Below, piece after piece: positions 20,353 through 29,397 of a stretch of DNA of 64,000 bases. A program made the position numbers and the translations under genes. The stretch is from Gemmatimonadota bacterium (GTDB lineage Bacteria > Gemmatimonadota > Gemmatimonadetes > Gemmatimonadales > GWC2-71-9). Positions within the stretch are counted from its first letter, which is position 1. The number at the start of each line of letters is the position of its first letter. Under the pieces are notes generated by a model. The model did no database searches and had not been told where the DNA came from. It saw nothing but the letters and a program-made list of their open reading frames with translations. The stretch lies in assembly GCA_016713435.1 (NCBI GenBank), contig JADJPD010000001.1, positions 186,001-250,000 of the forward strand, read 5' to 3'.

Positions 20353-21978
20353 ATGGCGTTCAAGCTTGTCTCCTTCACCGGCGACCAGGATTTCGAGCTG
20401 ACCGCGGACCGCGCGTACATCGTGGGCCGCGCGGTCACGAGCGACATCCCGATCTTCGACCCCACCATCTCCCGCCGCCACGCCGAGCTGCACGTCACCA
20501 AGGCCGGCGTCACGGTGAAGGACCTCGGCAGCTCCAACGGCACGTTCATCAACGGCGCCCGCATCACCGACGGCACCCTGGCCGCCAACGACTCGGTGAC
20601 CTTCGGCAAGGTGGTCTTCCAGGTGAAGTCGCTGGAGCCGGCCGCCAACCGCCTGGCCACCAGCGCGCAGAGCCTGCCGCAGGCCGGCGGCACGATCGTC
20701 AAGCAGATCTCCATGAGCGGCGGCGTGCAGGCCGTGGTCCTCGGCGACCAGGCCAAGGTGGCCGACGCCCCGGCCGCCCCGGTCGCCGGCGGCGGCCAGC
20801 TCAAGGTGGATGCCGCCACCCAGGCGGAGCGCGTGGCGCGGAAGCTGTCGCTGCTGCTCGACGTGTCGCAGAAGCTCTCGGGCGAGCTGGACCTCGACAA
20901 GCTGCTCACCCGCCTCGTCACCACCACGTTCGACGTCATGAACGTCGACCGCGTCTCCGTCCTCCTCGTCACCGAGGGCGGCGAGCTGGTGCCCCGCGTC
21001 TCCAAGAGCCGCCTCGGTGACAGCTCGGCCCAGCACGTGCCCCGCTCCATCGCGCGGAAGGCCGTCGAGGAGCGGGTGGCCATCCTCACCGACAATGCCG
21101 TGGCCGACGACCGCTTCAAGGGCGGCCAGTCCATCCTGCTCCAGAGCGTGCGGAGCGCCATGTGCATCCCGCTCATGGCCGGCGCGGAGCAGGTGCTCGG
21201 CATCCTCTACGTGGACAACCTGACGGCCACCAACAGCTTCAGCGACGAGGACCTGCAGTTCCTCATCGCCTTCGGCGGGCTCGGGGCCATCGCCATCAAG
21301 AACTCGCGCTTCGCGGAGCAGATCCAGCGCGAGGCCATGGTGCGGTCCAACTTCGAGCGCTACTTCGCGCCCAACGTGGCGGCGGAGATCGCGCAGCAGC
21401 AGGGCGCCGTGAAGCTCGGCGGCGACAAGCGGCCCGTCACCATCCTCTTCACCGACATCCGCGGCTTCACCTCGATGTCGGAGCACATGAGCCCGGAGTC
21501 CATCGCGAGCCTCCTCTCGGATTACTTCACCGAGATGGTGGACATCATCTTCGCGAACGGCGGGACCCTGGACAAGTTCATCGGCGACGCCATCATGGCG
21601 CTCTGGGGCGCCCCGATCCCGCACGCCGACGACGTGGACCGCGCCGTGAATGCGGCCATCGCCATGCAGCGGGCCATCACCCAGCTCAACACCAAGTGGA
21701 CCGCCGAGGGCCGGCCCAGCATCAGCGTGGGCATCGGGATCAATTACGGCGACACCTTCGCGGGCAACATCGGCTCGCACCTGCGGCTCGAGTACACCGT
21801 CATCGGCGACGCCGTGAACGTGGCCAGCCGCCTCTGCTCCAACGCCAAGGGCGGCGAGATCCTCATCTCCGACCCGCTCTACCAGGCGCTCAAGAACAGG
21901 CCCGCCGTCCAGGCCCGCGACCCGCTCAGCGTGAAGAACCGCGCCCAGGCCGTCCCCGTCTGGCAGGTTAAGGTCTAA
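20353..21978 (+). CDS. FHA-GAF-class III adenylate cyclase
   Basis: A 541-residue cytoplasmic signalling enzyme. The FHA domain (about 1-95) has the phosphothreonine-binding pattern GRA...SRRHA...SSNG. A GAF domain spans about 160-320. The class III cyclase covers about 355-541 with metal-binding Asp368 (FTDIRGF) and Asp412 (FIGDA), adenine-selecting Lys408 and Thr482, and transition-state residues Asn489 and Arg493. All catalytic residues are present, so cAMP synthesis is predicted. The FHA domain suggests control by a Ser/Thr kinase. GGGAGG overlapping the trpE stop may serve as ribosome site. Confidence 0.94.
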   Translation: MAFKLVSFTGDQDFELTADRAYIVGRAVTSDIPIFDPTISRRHAELHVTKAGVTVKDLGSSNGTFINGARITDGTLAANDSVTFGKVVFQVKSLEPAANRLATSAQSLPQAGGTIVKQISMSGGVQAVVLGDQAKVADAPAAPVAGGGQLKVDAATQAERVARKLSLLLDVSQKLSGELDLDKLLTRLVTTTFDVMNVDRVSVLLVTEGGELVPRVSKSRLGDSSAQHVPRSIARKAVEERVAILTDNAVADDRFKGGQSILLQSVRSAMCIPLMAGAEQVLGILYVDNLTATNSFSDEDLQFLIAFGGLGAIAIKNSRFAEQIQREAMVRSNFERYFAPNVAAEIAQQQGAVKLGGDKRPVTILFTDIRGFTSMSEHMSPESIASLLSDYFTEMVDIIFANGGTLDKFIGDAIMALWGAPIPHADDVDRAVNAAIAMQRAITQLNTKWTAEGRPSISVGIGINYGDTFAGNIGSHLRLEYTVIGDAVNVASRLCSNAKGGEILISDPLYQALKNRPAVQARDPLSVKNRAQAVPVWQVKV

Positions 21979-22008
21979 GGGCGCCGCAGGCGGCCCCTTC
22001 CCCATCGT

Positions 22009-22032
22009 AGGGGCCGGCCATGGCCGGCCCCT
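22009..22032. repeat. Perfect 24-bp GGCCGGCC palindrome
   Basis: A perfect palindrome centred on GGCCGGCCATGGCCGGCC. A related, imperfect one lies at 22107-22127, and the pair flanks the terminator hairpin at 22054-22083. Members of the same family recur at about 25455, 29400, 29502, 47547 and, as a variant, 58231 and 58334. Confidence 0.8.
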
Positions 22033-22053
22033 CCCATCTCCGGGGAACGTCAA

Positions 22054-22093
22054 ACGGCCGCCATCGTCTCGAATGGCGGCCGTCTGTTGTTTT
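22054..22093 (+). terminator. Intrinsic terminator after the adenylate cyclase gene
   Basis: An 11-bp perfect stem (22054-22064 with 22073-22083), 8-base loop, then a T-rich tail CTGTTGTTTT at 22084-22093. This is the clearest Rho-independent terminator in the left half of the window and lies 75 bp after the stop. Confidence 0.85.
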
Positions 22094-22139
22094 GCGACGT
22101 TCGGCCGGGCCGGCCACGGCCAGCCCCTACGAAGCGGAT

Positions 22140-23284
22140 TTATCGATCGCCCATCTTCCAGAACGCAATCCCTCCCGCCTGCTGCCCCACCTCCACGCTC
22201 GCCACCATCACCCGCGCGGCCAGGTCCCAGATGTCCACCTTCCCCGGCGCCGCCCCCACCCCCTCGTTGCTGATGAACGCGTAGCGCGAGTCCGGCGTCA
22301 CCACCACACCGTGCGTCACCGTGGTTGAGCTCTTCGCGGTGAACGCCGTCTCCCCGCTCCCCAGGTCGAAGACCTGCACGCCCCCGCCCTGCTTGAGGCT
22401 CGCCACCAGGTACCGCCCGTCCGGCGACACCGCGAGGTTGTACGGCCCGCGCCCCGTCCTGAAGCGCCGGGTGATGGTCCACCCCGCGTGGTCCACCTCC
22501 ACGATCTCGTCCGCCTTGTTGCACGCCACGTAGATCTTCCTGCCGTCGGCCGAGGGCTGGGCCCAGGTGGGCGAGCAGCTCGGCGCCGGCATCGTCCCGC
22601 CCATGTCGTGGCCGGCGTGCATCGCGTGCGCGTCCCGCGCGATCGGCCCCTCCTGCCCGAGCGCCACGCTGAAGCGCCGCGCCACCTCGAAGCTGCGGGT
22701 GTCGATCTCCACCAGCTGGTCATCCATCATGCACGTCGAGTACTGCCAGAGGCCGCTGGGGGACACCCGGCTCCCGTGCGGCATGGTGCAGGTCTCGATC
22801 CGTGCCACCTCGGTGCTGGTCGGCGTGTACACCACCGACACCGACGACGGCACCATGAGCCCGTGCAGGTTGAAGTTCACCACGAAGGCGTAGAGCCCGT
22901 CCGGCGTGACGTCGAGCGAGGCGGGGAACTTCCCGAGGAAGATCCCCGGGCCGAGCAGCGTGTCGGGGCCCAGCGCGTAGCGCCAGTACTTGCCGTCGGG
23001 GTTGCCGTGGCCCGTGGTCATGTGGAGCACGCCGTCACGCGAGATCTGCAGGCCGTGCGGCCCCTCGAGCTCGGTGGGCGCCTCGCCGGCCACGATGGTC
23101 TTCTCGAGCACCGCCCCGCCCGGCCCGAAGCGCACCCGGTGAATCAGGTCCGCCGACTCCGCCCCCACGTACACCCAGTAACTCGTGGTGGGCGGCGCGG
23201 GCCGCCCTGGGCGAAAACCGGCAGGGCGAGCGCCACGCCGAGGCCGGCGAGGCCGATGGGGTTGCCGAAGCGGGATCGACGCAT
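22140..23284 (-). CDS. Secreted YVTN-type beta-propeller protein (one frame change)
   Basis: Exported seven-bladed propeller of about 380 residues. The ATG at 23284 begins a signal peptide (GLAGLGVALALPVFAQ). The frame then shifts by one base at about 23190-23215, and the sequence continues SYWVYVGAESADLIHRV to the stop at 22140. Blade motifs repeat: DVTPDGLYAFVVN, VSPSGLWQYST, VSPDGRYLVAS, VTPDSRYAFISN. A short His/Met-rich stretch (DAHAMHAGHDMGG) could bind metal. It is divergent from the next secreted gene, with 101 bp between starts. Function unknown. Confidence 0.78.
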
Positions 23285-23385
23285 ATCTCTTAGGTCGGCT
23301 GGAGGAAGGGGCGGCCCGCCCGGGCCGCCGTCTGTCGGGTCCACTCGTGCCGGCCGGCTGGCCGGCCCTGCCTGGGAGCCACCAC

Positions 23386-25434
23386 GTGCTGAAGCTAACG
23401 TCCCCGTCCCCCTCCGTGACACTGCTCGCGGCGCTCCTCCTCCCCGCCGCGCTCGGCGCCCAGGACGCCCCGCCCCCGGCGGTGGCGCGGATCGTGGTGG
23501 AGCCCGCCAGCCTCACCCTGCGCGTGGGCGACAGCGTCGGCATCAAGGCCACCGCCTACGACGCGCAGGGCAACGCCATCAGCGTGCCCTCGATGCGCAT
23601 CGGCGCCCCGCGGAACGCGCTGCAGGTGAGCCGCACCGGCGTCACCGCCCTCGCCGCGGGCGACTACGAGATCACCTACGTGGCCGTCACCAGCGCCACC
23701 CCGGAGCCGGTGCGCGCGGTGGTGCCGGTCAAGGTCACCTGGCCCCGCCCCGCCGAGGTCACCGTCTCCGCCGACCCGGGCCGGCTCTACACCGGCGTCA
23801 CCCTCGCCTTCCGCGCCCACGCCAGGCACGCCGACGGGAGCGCCCGTCCCAACGAGGCCATCACCTGGGCCTGGCGGAGCTCCAACCCGGCCGTCGCCAG
23901 CGTGGACCGCTTCGGCTACGTCACCGCGCATCGCGCGGGCCCGGTCACCATCAGCGCCGAGGCGGAGGGCGCCCGCGCCGAGGCGCGCACCACCGTGGTG
24001 GCCAACCCCGTCCGCTCCATCCGCATCGAGGTCGCCGACACCGAAGATCCGCACCGGCGACGTGATCCACCTCAAGGCCACCGCCCGCACCGCGGCGGGG
24101 GCGCCGGTGCCGGATGCGCCGATCACCTGGAGCTACACCTACGTCCCCGACGACACCATCGCGGCGCCCGGCGCCACCGGCGTGGTGGACCGCGGCCTCT
24201 TCACCGCCGAGGTGCCGGGCCGCTACACGCTCCTGGCCACCACGGGCAGCGTGAGCGCCCGCACCGTCCTCGAGGCCGCCCCCCGCGAGGCCCGCCGCCG
24301 CATCACCGTCACCGGCCGCGGCACCGTCACCAACGTCCACACCTCCGACTTCTGGCCCTACACCGGCCGCGACGGCCGGGACTACGCCCTCGTCGGCACC
24401 TGGGGCGGCGATGGCTGGGCCTACGTCATGGACCTGACGGACCTCGGCAACATCACCAAGGTGGACTCGGTCAAGGTGGACGCCCGCATCATCAACGACG
24501 TCACCGTGTCGCCCGACGCGCGCTACGGCGTGCTCGCGCGCGAGGGCGCCTCCAACCGCCAGAACGGCGTCGTGCTCCTCGACCTGGCCGACCCGGCGCA
24601 CCCGAAGATCGCCGCCACCTTCACCCAGGAGCTCACCGGCGGCGTCCACAACATGTTCGCCACCAACGACTACCTCTTCGCCATCTCCGGCGGCGAGCGC
24701 TACGTCATCGTGGACGTGCGCGACCTCGCCCACCCGAAGTACGCCGGCCAGTACGACCACCCCAACTCCTACGTCCACGACGTCTGGGTGCGCGACGGCA
24801 TCGCCTACTCGTCGGAGTGGGGCACGGGCGTCGTCGCGGTGGACGTGGGGAACGGCAAGTGGGGCGGGAGCGTCGAGCACCCGAAGCTGATCGGCACCTT
24901 CCCGACCACCAGCGGCGCCACCCACGAGGTCTACCCGTACTTCCAGAAGAGCACCGGCAAGCTCTACCTCTTCCTCGGCGACGAGATCATGTCGCGCGAG
25001 GGCCGCGTCTGGGAGGGCACCAACTACTTCCAGGACCTCTTCGGCGCCGTGCCCAAGAAGGGCGGCGTGCCGCAGACCTCGGCCGGCTACACCCACATCA
25101 TCGACTTCACCGACCCCGAGCACCCGGTGAACATCGCGCGCTACCAGCAGGAGGAGTTCGGCGCGCACGACATCATCGTCGAGGACGACGTGCTCTACCA
25201 GGCGTACTACGACGGCGGCGTCCGCATCGTGGACGTCTCCGGCGAGCTGGTCGGCAACCTGGCCACGCAGGGGCGCGAGATCGCGGTGTACAAGCCCTTC
25301 GACCCGAACGGCTACACTCCGAACGCCAGCTTCGTGATGAACGCCATGCCCTGGAAGGGCCACGTCCTCTTCACCGACTTCAACAGCGGCCTCTGGGCCG
25401 CCAAGCTCGAGCCGCGCAAGGGCCTCACGCCTGA
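23386..25434 (+). CDS. Secreted Ig-like plus LVIVD-repeat protein (frame change near 24043)
   Basis: A GTG start at 23386 with GGGAG seven bases upstream leads a signal peptide (TLLAALLLPAALGAQ). Bacterial Ig-like (Big2-type) domains follow (SNPAVASVDRFGYVTAHRAG). At about 24043 one extra base moves the gene to a second frame, which carries a third Ig-like segment and then an LVIVD-type beta-propeller (YVIVDVRDLAHPKYAGQYD, THIIDFTDPEHPVNIARY). In that frame no stop occurs until 25795, well inside antisense maf. A TGA at 25432-25434 in another frame, just after KLEPRKGLTP, is the more natural end, so a second indel is suspected. Extracellular; function unknown. Confidence 0.75.
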   Translation: MLKLTSPSPSVTLLAALLLPAALGAQDAPPPAVARIVVEPASLTLRVGDSVGIKATAYDAQGNAISVPSMRIGAPRNALQVSRTGVTALAAGDYEITYVAVTSATPEPVRAVVPVKVTWPRPAEVTVSADPGRLYTGVTLAFRAHARHADGSARPNEAITWAWRSSNPAVASVDRFGYVTAHRAGPVTISAEAEGARAEARTTVVANPVRSIRIEVADTEDPHRRRDPPQGHRPHRGGGAGAGCADHLELHLRPRRHHRGARRHRRGGPRPLHRRGAGPLHAPGHHGQRERPHRPRGRPPRGPPPHHRHRPRHRHQRPHLRLLALHRPRRPGLRPRRHLGRRWLGLRHGPDGPRQHHQGGLGQGGRPHHQRRHRVARRALRRARARGRLQPPERRRAPRPGRPGAPEDRRHLHPGAHRRRPQHVRHQRLPLRHLRRRALRHRGRARPRPPEVRRPVRPPQLLRPRRLGARRHRLLVGVGHGRRRGGRGERQVGRERRAPEADRHLPDHQRRHPRGLPVLPEEHRQALPLPRRRDHVARGPRLGGHQLLPGPLRRRAQEGRRAADLGRLHPHHRLHRPRAPGEHRALPAGGVRRARHHRRGRRALPGVLRRRRPHRGRLRRAGRQPGHAGARDRGVQALRPERLHSERQLRDERHALEGPRPLHRLQQRPLGRQARAAQGPHA

Positions 25435-25490
25435 CTCCCCCTGCGCGACGCGGTTGGGGCCGGCCACGGCCGGCCGCTGCGAAGACAGAC

Positions 25491-25513
25491 GGCCGCCCCG
25501 AAGGCGGCCCCTT
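25491..25513. terminator. Hairpin between convergent genes
   Basis: GGCCGCC (25491-25497) pairs with GGCGGCC (25503-25509) around a 5-base loop, followed by CCTTT. It lies between the propeller gene and convergent maf and could end transcription from the left. Confidence 0.55.
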
Positions 25514-25520
25514 TCCATCC

Positions 25521-26084
25521 CTACGATTGCCCGAAGCGATAGGCGATCCCCGCCTCCTCCATCAGCCGCAGCACCAGCCGCACCGGCAGCCCCATCACCC
25601 CGAAGAAGTCCCCGTCGATCCGGTCCACCAGCGCCGCCCCGTAGCCCTGGATGCCGTACGCCCCCGCCTTGTCCATCGGCTCCCCGGTGGCGATGTAGGC
25701 GCGGAGGAACGCGTCGTCGCACGGGCGGAAGGTCACCGCGGTCACATCCGTGGCCTGCCGCACCACGCCGGCGCTCACCAGCGCCACCGAGGTGATCACC
25801 TCGTGCGAGCGCCCCTGCAGCAGCCGCAGCATCCGGAGCGCGTCGTCCGCGTCCGCCGGCTTCTCCAGCAGGTGGTCGTCGAGCAGCACCGTGGTGTCCG
25901 CGCCGAGCACGTGGGGGCCCGGCACGCTGAGCGCCTTCTCCCGCGCCAGCCGCTCCGCATAGCCGATCGGGGTCTCCCCCGCCCCCCGCACCTCCGGGAT
26001 GTGCGACGGCCGCACCTCGAACGGGATGCCGAGCATGGTGAGCAGTTCCCGCCGCCGGGGCGAGCCCGATGCAAGGATCAGCAT
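25521..26084 (-). CDS. maf: Maf-type nucleoside triphosphate pyrophosphatase
   Basis: House-cleaning pyrophosphatase that hydrolyses non-canonical or excess dTTP/UTP-type nucleotides to monophosphates; 187 residues. Motifs: LILASGSPRRRELL at the N-terminus, GADTTV with the catalytic Asp, EKPAD and YGIQGYGA. The ATG at 26084 matches the family start (an upstream in-frame start at 26120 would overlap dtd). It lies 4 bp downstream of dtd, so the two are an operon. Confidence 0.93.
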   Translation of the reverse strand: MLILASGSPRRRELLTMLGIPFEVRPSHIPEVRGAGETPIGYAERLAREKALSVPGPHVLGADTTVLLDDHLLEKPADADDALRMLRLLQGRSHEVITSVALVSAGVVRQATDVTAVTFRPCDDAFLRAYIATGEPMDKAGAYGIQGYGAALVDRIDGDFFGVMGLPVRLVLRLMEEAGIAYRFGQS

Positions 26085-26088
26085 GGCG

Positions 26089-26526
26089 TCACTTGTCGAT
26101 GATGAGGGTGACGGGCCCATCGTTGTGGATCTCCACCTGCATCATGGCGCCGAACTCGCCGGTCTCCACCCGGAGCCCCTTGGCCTTGAGCTGCGCCACG
26201 AAGCGCTCGTACAGCGGGATGGCCACCTCGGGCCGCGCCGCATCGATGAACGACGGCCGCCGCCCCTTCTGCGCATCCCCGTACAGCGTGAACTGCGACA
26301 CCACCAGCAGCCCCCCGCCCACCTCCTCGAGCCCCAGGTTCATCTTGTCCTCGGCGTCGGTGAACAGCCGAAGCCCCGCGACCTTGTCCGCCATCCAGTC
26401 CACCTGCACCGTCGTGTCCTGGTGCGTGAACCCCACCAGGATGCAGAAGCCGCGCTCGATGGCGCCGGCCACCCGGCCGTTGATCGTGACGGAAGCCTTA
26501 GAGACCCGCTGCAGGACGATGCGCAT
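26089..26526 (-). CDS. dtd: D-aminoacyl-tRNA deacylase
   Basis: Proofreading enzyme that removes D-amino acids from tRNA; 145 residues, normal length. Shows MRIVLQRV at the start, the SQFTLYGD motif and the Gly-cisPro active-site segment NDGPVT near the C-terminus. It is followed immediately by maf; both are quality-control enzymes. Confidence 0.95.
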   Translation of the reverse strand: MRIVLQRVSKASVTINGRVAGAIERGFCILVGFTHQDTTVQVDWMADKVAGLRLFTDAEDKMNLGLEEVGGGLLVVSQFTLYGDAQKGRRPSFIDAARPEVAIPLYERFVAQLKAKGLRVETGEFGAMMQVEIHNDGPVTLIIDK

Positions 26527-26643
26527 GCCGTGGTGGGATTCGGGAATGACCGGGACGCATGACGACGACTTGACCCGGGGATTGTACCATGAAGCCGGGA
26601 CCCTTGCCCAACCCCCGGGCGGCGGGCCTCTTCAGGTGCGCCC

Positions 26644-27422
26644 ATGTTCAAGCTGGCCAAGTGGTATCTCGACCTCGTCACCGACGACGGCACGGCGCTG
26701 GTGGGCTATGCGGCCGGGCTCCGCTGGGGTGCGCTGCGCCTGCGCTATGGCTCGCTGCTCATGGCGCCCCCACCAGTGCGCCGGAGGAACACACCACGCT
26801 CCGCCAAGTGGCCGAGCCCACCCTCGACGGCAACATCCTCACCTGGCGCAACGGGCCCCTCGACCTCGAGGGCCGCTGGCTCCGTGAGGCACGCCCCATC
26901 GAGGCTCCGCTCGCGGCACTCCCCGCGGGCGCCATCCACTGGCACTGCCTCATGCCGAGCGCCGTCGCCGTGGTGCGGGTGGGGGACCAGCGCCTCACCG
27001 GCCGCGGCTACGCCGAGCGCCTGGTGCTCACCCTGCCGCCCAACGACCTCCCCTTCCGCACGCTGCACTGGGGGCGATATCTCTCGGTGCGGCACACGCT
27101 CGTGTGGATCGACTGGAGCGGCGCCGGCGCGCCAGCGAGCTGGGTCTGGCTCGACGGCACTCTGCATCCCGACGCCCGTCTGGACGACCAGGGCATCACC
27201 GGCCTCGGCCGCGGCCTCGCCCTGCGCTTCGGCCCGCCCCGGTCGCTGCGCGACCGCGCGGTGCTGCAGGACCTCGCCCGCCCCATCCCCGGCCTGCTGC
27301 GCCGGGTGGTGGGCCCGGTGGCGCAGATGCGGGAGCGGAAGCGCCTCGCCATGAGCCGGCTGGAGCGGGACGGGACCACGGTGGACGAGGGCTGGGCCAT
27401 CCACGAGGAGGTTGCCTGGTGA
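26644..27422 (+). CDS. Conserved-looking protein coupled to the three-domain membrane enzyme (one frame change)
   Basis: The ATG at 26644 starts MFKLAKWYLDLVTDDGTALV. The frame changes at a C-run near 26771, after which TSAPEEHTTLRQVAEPTLDG continues to a stop at 27422, giving about 259 residues. Features such as GRGYAERLVLTLPP, LHWGRYL and LVWIDWS, and its beta-rich pattern, recall CrtC/AttH-type lipocalin-like domains, but this is only a resemblance. There is no signal peptide or membrane segment. The stop overlaps the next start (GTGA), so the two products are made together. Confidence 0.7.
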
Positions 27423-29377
27423 GCCGAGGCGTCGCGGCCGGCAAGCTGCTCTACGCGATCCTGTTCGTGGTGCTGCTGCCGCTGGCGCTGGCGGGCTGGG
27501 CCCGCGCCACGGCGGACCTGGTCCCCCTCTTCCCGGTGCACGCGCCCGTGCCCGGCCTCGCCCTCGTCGCCGCCGGCCTCCTGCTCCTCCTCGCGGGAAT
27601 GGCCGGCCTCCTGGTCCACGGCCACGGCCTCCCCATGAACGCCTTCCCGCCGCCCGTCCTGGTGCGGCGCGGCGTCTTCCGCTGGCTCAGGAATCCCATC
27701 TACCTCGGCTTCGGCCTGGCGGTGGCCGGCGTGGCCATCGCCACCGGCTCGGCATCGGGGCTCTGGCTGGTGGCGCCGGTGACGGCGCTTGCCGCGGCGG
27801 CGCTGGTCTTCGGCTACGAACGCCACGACCTGGCCCGCCGCTTCGGCCCCGACGCCCTCGCGCCCCCCCTCCTCTCCCTCCCCCGCGGGGACGTGGAGCT
27901 TCCGACGGCCCCGCAGCGTGCCGCGGTGTACGCCTGGGTGCTGCTCCCCTGGCTGCTCTGCTACCTCGCCGTCCAGGCGCTCGGCCGTCCGCCGGACGCC
28001 GTCAGCACGATGCTGCCGCTCGAGCGCGGCTGGCCCGTCTGGCAATGGGCGGAACTGCTGTACGCCAGCGCCTACGCCTTCGTGCCGCTGGCCCCGCTCC
28101 TCATCGCCACGCAGCGGGACCTGCGGCGCTTCGCCGTGCGGGGGCTCCTCGCCATCGTGGTGGTGACGCTCTGCTGGCTCACCATCCCCGTGGTGGCCGA
28201 CAACCGCCCCTTCATCCCCGCGCACCCGGTGGGGGAGTTCCTGGCCTTCGAGCAGCGCACCTCCCGCGGGGTGGCGGTGTTCCCCGCCTTCCACGTGCTC
28301 TGGGCCCTCCTCGCCGCGCAGGCCATCGCCGATGGGGCGCGGGCACGGGGCCGCACCGGGTGGGCCGTGGCGGCCTGGGGCTGGGGCCTCCTGATCGCCG
28401 TCAGCTGCCTCACCACGGCGGCACACAGCCTGGTGGACGTCACAGGCGCGGTGCTCCTCTTCCTGCTGCTCCGCGACCTCGACGCCACCTGGGCCGCGAT
28501 CCGCCGCCGCACCGAGCAGCTGGCCAACTCCTGGCGCGAGTGGCGCGCCGGGCCGGTGCGGCTGCTGAGCTACGCCCCCTGGCCGGCGCTCGCCGCGGGA
28601 CTCGGGCTCCTCGTCGCGGGCATGGCGGCGGGCCGCGCCCAGTTCGCGGCCATCTGCTGGATCGGAGCGTGCATCCTCGCCGGCGCCGGGCTCTGGGCGC
28701 AGTACCTCGAGGGCTCCTCGCACCTGCTCCGCCCCTTCGGCTGGTACGGCGGGATGGTCGGCGCCGTGGTCGGCGCGCTCACCGCGAGCCTGGCCGGCGC
28801 CCCGCTCCTCGCCATCACGGCCGCCTTTTGCCTCGCGGCCCCGCTCATCCAGGTCCTGGGCCGGCTCCGCTGCCTGGTCCAGGGCTGCTGCCACGGTGGG
28901 CCGGCACCGGCCCACGTCGGCATCCGGTACACCCACCGCCGCTCGCGCGTCACCCAGCACGCCCACCTGGCCGGCATCCCGATCCACGCCACGCCGCTCT
29001 ATTCCATCGCCGGCAACCTGCTGATCGCCGCGATCCTGCTCCGCCTCCGCGTACTCGGCGCGCCGGACGTGCTGGTGGTGGGGAGCTACTTCATGCTGGG
29101 CGGCCTCGCGCGCTTCGTGGAGGAAGGGTATCGCGCCGAGCCGCAGACCCCGGTGGTCGCCGGACTCCACCTCTACCAGTGGCTGGCCCTCGCGAGCCTC
29201 CTGCTCGGCATGGCCGTCACTCTCCTGCCGCCCCGCACCGCCTCCGTTGGCTTCACGCCACCCTGGCCCGGCCTCCTCCTCGCCGCACTCGGCATGGCGC
29301 TGCTCTTTGGCGTCGCCATGGGCGTGGACTTCCCCCGCTCCAACCGCCGCTACTCCCGCCTGGCACCCGCGGACTGA
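27419..29377 (+). CDS. Polytopic membrane protein: ICMT-like + PAP2-like + Lgt-like fusion
   Basis: A 652-residue integral membrane protein with three lipid-enzyme-like parts. Residues about 1-150 resemble isoprenylcysteine carboxyl methyltransferases (LRNPIYLGFGL, FGYERHDLARRFG). Residues about 170-360 resemble PAP2/inositolphosphorylceramide synthase phosphatases, with FPAFHVLWALLAAQ and AHSLVDVTG supplying the two catalytic His. Residues about 400-640 resemble prolipoprotein diacylglyceryl transferase: WYGGMVGAVVG, GRLRCLVQGCCHG, HATPLYSIAGN, GLARFVEEGYR and LYQWLALASLLLG. The GTG start overlaps the previous stop. A role in lipid or lipoprotein head-group chemistry is inferred. Domain limits are approximate. 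Confidence 0.8.
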   Translation: MSRGVAAGKLLYAILFVVLLPLALAGWARATADLVPLFPVHAPVPGLALVAAGLLLLLAGMAGLLVHGHGLPMNAFPPPVLVRRGVFRWLRNPIYLGFGLAVAGVAIATGSASGLWLVAPVTALAAAALVFGYERHDLARRFGPDALAPPLLSLPRGDVELPTAPQRAAVYAWVLLPWLLCYLAVQALGRPPDAVSTMLPLERGWPVWQWAELLYASAYAFVPLAPLLIATQRDLRRFAVRGLLAIVVVTLCWLTIPVVADNRPFIPAHPVGEFLAFEQRTSRGVAVFPAFHVLWALLAAQAIADGARARGRTGWAVAAWGWGLLIAVSCLTTAAHSLVDVTGAVLLFLLLRDLDATWAAIRRRTEQLANSWREWRAGPVRLLSYAPWPALAAGLGLLVAGMAAGRAQFAAICWIGACILAGAGLWAQYLEGSSHLLRPFGWYGGMVGAVVGALTASLAGAPLLAITAAFCLAAPLIQVLGRLRCLVQGCCHGGPAPAHVGIRYTHRRSRVTQHAHLAGIPIHATPLYSIAGNLLIAAILLRLRVLGAPDVLVVGSYFMLGGLARFVEEGYRAEPQTPVVAGLHLYQWLALASLLLGMAVTLLPPRTASVGFTPPWPGLLLAALGMALLFGVAMGVDFPRSNRRYSRLAPAD

Positions 29378-29397
29378 ACCGTCCCCCCCGGCATGGT

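Noticed and set aside
19078..22524. Very long minus-strand open frame (1148 residues) opposite trpE and the cyclase
   Set aside because: Produced by GC-rich codon bias opposite two clearly identified genes; no family motif.
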